DNA from: Gammaproteobacteria bacterium
GTDB lineage: Bacteria; Pseudomonadota; Gammaproteobacteria; Chromatiales; Chromatiaceae
Assembly: GCA_013041975.1 (NCBI GenBank)
Contig: JABDQZ010000278.1
Coordinates: 1 to 8,856 of the forward strand
Direction: 5' to 3'
Length of the DNA: 8,856 nt
In this document: one piece after another, positions 4,964 to 8,856 of the stretch
How the letters are laid out: each line of letters starts with the position of its first letter
How positions within the stretch are numbered: the first letter of the stretch is position 1
Made by a program: the position numbers and the translations under genes
Notes under the pieces: model-generated
Seen by the model: only the letters and a program-made list of their open reading frames with translations
What the model was told of the DNA's origin: nothing
Database searches by the model: none

Positions 4964-6241
4964 CTATCCTGCCTGTATTTTATCAATACCACCCATGTAG
5001 GCTCTAAGTGCTTGGGGCACTGTAATATTGCCATCAGCATCCTGGTAATTTTCGATGACCGCAACCAGCGTGCGGCCAATAGCCAGACCTGAACCATTTA
5101 ATGTGTGTACCAGTTCTGGTTTGCCGGTTTCAGGGTTACGCCATCTGGCCTGTAGACGCCTTGCCTGAAAGTCTTCGAAATTTGAGCATGACGAAATTTC
5201 CCGGTAAGTGTTCTGACCTGGCAGCCAGACTTCAATATCGTAGGTCTTGGCAGCAGAGAAGCCAATGTCGCCGGCACATAACGTGACGATACGATACGCC
5301 AGGCCAAGTTTCTGTAAAATGACTTCGGCATGACCAGTAAGCTGATCAAGTGCCCGGTGTGATTCTTCGGGTTTCACAACCTGTACCAGTTCCACTTTTT
5401 CAAACTGATGCTGGCGAATCATGCCTCGCGTATCCTTGCCGTAACTACCGGCTTCACTACGGAAACAAGGTGTGTGAGCGACCCATTTGCGGGGCATATC
5501 CTTGTCATCAACAATGACATCCCTAACCAGATTGGTGACCGGTACTTCCGCTGTTGGTATCAGGTAGTAACCGGAATCTCCGGTCAGACCAAACAGGTCT
5601 TCTTCAAATTTTGGCAACTGCCCTGTGCCATAGAGGGAATCCTTGTTGACCATAAATGGCACGTAGGTTTCCGTATAGTCATGCTCACTGGTATGCGTAT
5701 CGAGCATGAATTGCTCAAGCGCACGTTGCAAACGAGCCATGGCTCCGGTTAACACAACAAAGCGTGAACCGGTCAGCTTGGCAGCCGTTTCAAAATCCAT
5801 ACCCTTGCCTGCGGCGACATCGAAATGCTCTTTGGGCTCAAAATCGAATTCAGGCACATCACCCCAACGACGAAGTTCAACGTTATCTTCTTCGCTTTTA
5901 CCGTCAGGCACGGTGTCATGAGGAATATTGGGAATACCCAGAGTCAATTCCTCAATTTCGGCCTGTAATAGCTTGAGTGCTTCTTCAGAAGTTTTGAGCT
6001 TGTCACCCAGTGCAGCAACTTCATCCAATAATGGCTGGATATCCTCGCCTTGGGCCTTGGCTTTGCCAATTCCCTTCGAGCGTGTATTGCGTTCATTTTG
6101 AAGATTCTGTGTTTCTACCTGCAGAGATTTACGTTTTTCCTCCAGCATGGAGAATGCAGCAACATCCAGTTCAAAGCCACGGCGTTTTAGTTTGGCGGCA
6201 ACTGATTCGAGATCAGAGCGCAGAAGTTTTGGGTCAAGCAT
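4964..6241 (-). CDS. serS: seryl-tRNA synthetase
   Basis: This cytoplasmic class II synthetase activates serine with ATP and charges tRNA-Ser (and tRNA-Sec where present). The 425 residues match the normal bacterial length. Residues 1-100 form the N-terminal antiparallel coiled coil that grips the long variable arm of tRNA-Ser. The catalytic core shows the TAE serine-binding loop (230-232), motif 2 with FRSEAGSYG (260-268), the ISSCSNFEDFQARR segment (349-362) and motif 3 GSGLAIGRTLVAVIEN (383-398) with R390 as the ATP-binding arginine. It is the last gene of the lolA-rarA-crcB-DUF190 operon, starting 18 bp after the DUF190 stop; only a weak GAG-type ribosome site is seen, so coupling to upstream translation may help. 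No terminator is visible after the stop codon. Confidence 0.98.
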   Translation of the reverse strand: MLDPKLLRSDLESVAAKLKRRGFELDVAAFSMLEEKRKSLQVETQNLQNERNTRSKGIGKAKAQGEDIQPLLDEVAALGDKLKTSEEALKLLQAEIEELTLGIPNIPHDTVPDGKSEEDNVELRRWGDVPEFDFEPKEHFDVAAGKGMDFETAAKLTGSRFVVLTGAMARLQRALEQFMLDTHTSEHDYTETYVPFMVNKDSLYGTGQLPKFEEDLFGLTGDSGYYLIPTAEVPVTNLVRDVIVDDKDMPRKWVAHTPCFRSEAGSYGKDTRGMIRQHQFEKVELVQVVKPEESHRALDQLTGHAEVILQKLGLAYRIVTLCAGDIGFSAAKTYDIEVWLPGQNTYREISSCSNFEDFQARRLQARWRNPETGKPELVHTLNGSGLAIGRTLVAVIENYQDADGNITVPQALRAYMGGIDKIQAG

Positions 6242-6259
6242 GGAAAAGTCTCGGTGAAA

Positions 6260-6556
6260 TTAAGTTGTCTGTGCTGACCACATCACCAGATGCCCCGGTT
6301 TTATGTCGTCTTCCAGATCCTGAACAATGGCGTGTATTTTTTCAGGTGTGTCGAAAAATTCAAGTACTATAGGTAAGTCAAGGCTGACATCCAGCAGGGA
6401 TGACGAATGCATTGTTCCAGATTGACCGAAACCGGCGATACCACGGAAAGCGGTTACTCCTTTGACACGGTAATCATCATGCAGTCTTGCCATTAAGTCG
6501 TTTAACTGATGTTGTCCTTCGGTCAGGTAGATTCTGACCATGCTTACTTCGTTCAT
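6260..6556 (-). CDS. DUF190 family protein (CrcB-associated, PII-like fold)
   Basis: I take the start at 6556, giving 98 residues beginning MNEVSMVRIYLTEG. A longer in-frame start at 6601 would overlap crcB by 49 bp and lacks support, whereas the 6556 ATG has GAGG at 5 nt. The family signature is VTAFRGIAGFGQSG (34-47), then SSLLDVSLDLPIVLEFFD (52-69). DUF190 proteins are small, PII-like in fold, and often sit beside crcB; a regulatory or accessory role in fluoride export is inferred from this association and has not been shown here. The start codon overlaps the crcB stop codon as ATGA (6553-6556), so the two are probably translationally coupled and made in similar amounts. Confidence 0.88.
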   Translation of the reverse strand: MNEVSMVRIYLTEGQHQLNDLMARLHDDYRVKGVTAFRGIAGFGQSGTMHSSSLLDVSLDLPIVLEFFDTPEKIHAIVQDLEDDIKPGHLVMWSAQTT

Positions 6557-6927
6557 AAAAGCCTCGCCACTATGAAACCTGCCCAGGTTGCCAGCAGGCA
6601 AACGACAACACTTAACAGAATATTCAACATGGCTTTGAACATTTCAGCCTGCTGGATCAGTGTCAATGTCTCAAGGGAAAAAGTGGAAAAAGTGGTGAAT
6701 GAACCCAGGAATCCAATGAGCAGAATGGCTCTGAGTTCAACGGATGCAGTCATTCTTTCAATCAGGAAAACATAGAAAAAGCCCATTAGCAAAGAGCCCA
6801 GTACATTGACAGCCAGGGTGCCGTAAGGAAATCCTCGACCCAGTACGGCATAGATACCTGTGGACATACCATACCGGGATATGGCGCCCAATGCCCCCCC
6901 AGCCGCGATAGCCAGTATCTGATTCAA
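6553..6927 (-). CDS. crcB: fluoride ion channel CrcB/Fluc
   Basis: Fluc channels are dual-topology dimers in the inner membrane that let fluoride out of the cell. I choose a TTG start at 6927, giving 124 residues, the usual family length, with an N-terminus (M)NQILAIAAGGALGAISRYG typical of CrcB. AGGG (6936-6939) lies 8 nt upstream. A longer ORF reaches 7005, but its first 26 residues are hydrophilic and overlap rarA by 56 bp. Conserved features are GGALGAISRY (10-19), GTLAVNVLGS (36-45) with the pore Asn41, and GSFTTFSTFSLETL (75-88) with Phe80 and Phe83 of the phenylalanine box and the central Na+ site. Four hydrophobic segments are present. No fluoride riboswitch is seen; expression should follow the lolA operon. 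Confidence 0.93.
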   Translation of the reverse strand: MNQILAIAAGGALGAISRYGMSTGIYAVLGRGFPYGTLAVNVLGSLLMGFFYVFLIERMTASVELRAILLIGFLGSFTTFSTFSLETLTLIQQAEMFKAMLNILLSVVVCLLATWAGFIVARLL

Positions 6928-6935
6928 CGTGTTGA

Positions 6936-6939
6936 CCCT
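6936..6939 (-). promoter_or_regulatory. ribosome binding site deciding the TTG start of crcB
   Basis: AGGG on the minus strand lies 8 nt from the TTG at 6927 and just past the rarA stop codon (6950-6952). It favours the short, family-length CrcB over longer versions starting within rarA. Confidence 0.6.
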
Positions 6940-6949
6940 GTTTTCATGG

Positions 6950-8287
6950 TTAGGCTTTTCCTGCTTTTTCATCCAGTGAACGCAAGTGTGCCAACTTTTC
7001 GACAATCTTTATTTCCAGGCCTCTGGACACCGGATGATAATACTGACGCTCGCCCATTTCCTCCGGGAAGTAGGTTTCACCGGCAGCATATGCTTCAGGC
7101 TCGTCATGAGCGTAACGATACTCATGCCCGTAACCCAGTTCTTTCATCAGTTTTGTGGGTGCGTTTCGCAAAAGAACCGGTACATCAAGACTACACTGCG
7201 CCCTGGCGTCGGCCATGGCAGATTTAAATGCCATGTAGGCTGCATTACTTTTCGGGGCACATGCCATGTAAACCACGGCCTGCCCCAACGCCAGTTCTCC
7301 TTCGGGGCTTCCAAGGCGTTCCTGAACCTGCCAGGCATTTAATGCCACTTCAAGGGCACGGGGGTCGGCATTGCCGATGTCTTCTGATGCCATGCGTACC
7401 ACGCGACGGGCGATGTACAAAGGATCACAACCACCGTCGAGCATACGGCAAAGCCAGTATAGAGAGGCATCAGGCGATGAACCACGTACTGATTTGTGCA
7501 GTGCAGATATCTGCTCGTAAAACAGATCGCCACCGTTATCAAATCGACGCTGGCTACCGGAAACGACTTCGACAACCTTGTCTTTACTGATAACACCTTC
7601 TTCAGAAAGATCGGCTGCAATTTCAAGCAAACTCAATGCACGTCGCGCATCACCATCTGCAGCCTGGGCTATGAGTAAAAGCTCTTCATTTCCAATGGAT
7701 AGGCTACGATCCGCTATCCCCTGCTCCTCACTGTTTAATGCTTTGTGCAAGATTTGTACAAGATCTACAGTGGACAGTGATTTCAGCGTATAGACTCTGG
7801 CCCTCGATAACAGTGCGTTGTTCAGCTCAAAAGATGGATTCTCGGTGGTTGCACCAACAAAAACAAACGTGCCATCTTCAACATGAGGCAGAAAGGCATC
7901 CTGCTGTGACTTGTTAAAACGATGAACCTCATCGATAAAAAGTATGGTCTGAATACCCTGTTCTGATTTGATGCGCTTTGCTGCACTTACCGCCTCACGA
8001 ATATCTTTTACTCCAGAGAGAACTGCGGAAAGACTATGAAAATAGGCACCTGAATGATTGGCAAGAAGTTTTGCCAGGGTGGTTTTACCCGTTCCCGGTG
8101 GTCCCCACAGAATCATGGAATGCAGATGATCATTGAGTATGGCTTCACGCAGAGGTTTGCTGTCACCAATCACATGAGATTGCCCAAAGAAATCATCCAG
8201 TGTTTTCGGGCGCATACGATCGGCCAATGGCTGAAAGCGGTTATCTTCAGCCATGGAAAACAGATCATCGACCGAATCGATATGCAT
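6950..8287 (-). CDS. rarA: replication-associated recombination protein A (RarA/MgsA, AAA+ ATPase)
   Basis: RarA is a cytoplasmic clamp-loader-like AAA+ ATPase that acts at stalled replication forks and interacts with SSB. The 445 residues match the family length. Visible motifs are FQPLADRMRPKTLDDFFGQ (18-36), Walker A GPPGTGKTT (62-70), Walker B ILFIDEVHRF (115-124), sensor 1 GATTENPSF (145-153), the arginine-finger segment SRARVY (161-166), sensor 2 GDARRAL (212-218), and the C-terminal tetramerisation region with DPLYIARRVVRMASEDIG (288-305) and the GYGHEYRYAHD segment (385-395). The ATG shares one base with the lolA stop codon (TAATG), which suggests reinitiation after lolA. An internal Met12 is an alternative start but has no ribosome site. 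crcB follows after 22 bp. Confidence 0.97.
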   Translation of the reverse strand: MHIDSVDDLFSMAEDNRFQPLADRMRPKTLDDFFGQSHVIGDSKPLREAILNDHLHSMILWGPPGTGKTTLAKLLANHSGAYFHSLSAVLSGVKDIREAVSAAKRIKSEQGIQTILFIDEVHRFNKSQQDAFLPHVEDGTFVFVGATTENPSFELNNALLSRARVYTLKSLSTVDLVQILHKALNSEEQGIADRSLSIGNEELLLIAQAADGDARRALSLLEIAADLSEEGVISKDKVVEVVSGSQRRFDNGGDLFYEQISALHKSVRGSSPDASLYWLCRMLDGGCDPLYIARRVVRMASEDIGNADPRALEVALNAWQVQERLGSPEGELALGQAVVYMACAPKSNAAYMAFKSAMADARAQCSLDVPVLLRNAPTKLMKELGYGHEYRYAHDEPEAYAAGETYFPEEMGERQYYHPVSRGLEIKIVEKLAHLRSLDEKAGKA

Positions 8288-8856
8288 TAATAGTCACCGC
8301 CACCCATAATCAGGTCATATCCCTGGAGTCGTTTGAAAACAAAAAGATCCTTTTCAAATTCAGGATTGCGTTCGACATCATAAAACTGGAAACGGGTAAT
8401 CTGCCCGAATTTGTCAGACAATTCCATACGGCGCAGTTCATCTGCCTGAAAGGCAATCAGGATTCGGCTGAACTGGCTGTCTTCATCACGGGGGATCAGT
8501 TCCACCCAGTCCATTCCCTGGCTTTCACCGATATCGATGATTTCGAATTCGTCATCGATATTCTTCTGGCTGATGAGGATGCCGGCAGGTGTGCCTTTCA
8601 GGGCAGTTTTCTGTGCAATGTAGGTCACCTGTTGGAGATCATCTTCGATAATATGCACGGTATCGCCATCGGCCAGAATTACCTTGGGTTGGGGCTCTGT
8701 GTAATCCCAGCGAAATTTGTCTGGGCGTGACAACGAAAATGTTCCCTGAAATCTGCCGGTTTCTGAAGTTTCAGTGTTTAAGATCGACTGTTCAAATTTG
8801 GCTTTGACATCATCGACGTCATTGAGAAATTCGTTGAGTTTCTGGGGGCCCTGTCC
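8287..8856 (-). CDS. lolA: outer-membrane lipoprotein carrier protein LolA, lacking its N-terminus
   Basis: LolA is the periplasmic chaperone that takes lipoproteins from LolCDE in the inner membrane to LolB at the outer membrane. The last 189 residues are visible; about 20, including the signal peptide, lie beyond the right edge. An internal Met start at 8733 would give only 148 residues, but the reading frame continues upstream with typical LolA sequence: FLNDVDDVKAKFEQS, then GRFQGTFSLSRPDKFRWDY. Further signatures are ADGDTVHIIEDDLQQVTYI (about 62-80) and the C-terminal FVFKRLQGYDLI. The short GGGDY tail after the usual DVI-like end is slightly unusual. It is the first visible gene of the operon. 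Its stop overlaps the rarA start by one base. Confidence 0.95.
   Translation of the reverse strand, partial: GQGPQKLNEFLNDVDDVKAKFEQSILNTETSETGRFQGTFSLSRPDKFRWDYTEPQPKVILADGDTVHIIEDDLQQVTYIAQKTALKGTPAGILISQKNIDDEFEIIDIGESQGMDWVELIPRDEDSQFSRILIAFQADELRRMELSDKFGQITRFQFYDVERNPEFEKDLFVFKRLQGYDLIMGGGDY

Noticed and set aside
5408..5752. 114-codon plus-strand ORF opposite serS
   Set aside because: Antisense to a well-conserved synthetase with all motifs intact; no ribosome site and no recognisable protein.
8200..8730. 176-codon plus-strand ORF opposite lolA and the rarA start
   Set aside because: Shadow of two strongly identified genes; its sequence resembles no protein family.

Overview
The window looks like a chromosomal segment of a moderate-GC gammaproteobacterium. 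The evidence is the lolA-rarA-crcB-DUF190-serS run, a YccA-type BI-1 gene beside a type II tRNA-Ser that encodes its own CCA, E. coli-like promoters and Shine-Dalgarno sites, and protein sequences close to Pseudomonas/Methylophaga-type homologues. I cannot fix the genus from sequence alone.

Layout, left to right. Positions 1-257 hold the 5' end of a secreted Sel1-repeat protein gene on the minus strand. It is separated by a strong intrinsic terminator from a complete BI-1/YccA membrane protein gene (334-1005, minus). A tRNA-Ser(UGA) gene (1173-1263, plus) has its own stable-RNA-type promoter and a U-tract terminator. Next is a large minus-strand gene (1393-4293) for a predicted lipoprotein with TPR repeats and a C-terminal CHAT caspase-like protease domain; its catalytic His and Cys are both present. 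The AT-rich region 4294-4964 contains two short genes of fewer than 60 codons: a basic 55-residue protein on the minus strand (4420-4587) and an acidic 52-residue protein on the plus strand (4795-4953). They are divergent, and each has a good Shine-Dalgarno site with a 13-bp palindrome 5 nt upstream of it. The rest of the window (4964-8856, minus) is a tight housekeeping operon read lolA > rarA > crcB > DUF190 > serS, with overlaps or gaps of about 20 bp or less.

The housekeeping genes combine outer-membrane lipoprotein delivery (LolA), replication-fork maintenance (RarA), fluoride export (CrcB and its DUF190 neighbour) and serine tRNA charging (SerRS). The tRNA-Ser substrate gene lies in the same window. 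From memory, Pseudomonas-type genomes keep yccA, tus genes, tRNA-Ser, cysG, serS, rarA and lolA in one neighbourhood. The CHAT gene and the two small genes sit where that backbone would normally continue between tRNA-Ser and serS, so I read 1393-4953 as an accessory insertion.

The most interesting part is that accessory block: a probable envelope-anchored caspase-like protease with two unrecognised small proteins next to it. No CRISPR array, transposase, phage gene or obvious attachment-site repeat was seen. A working protease-small protein system is only a hypothesis.
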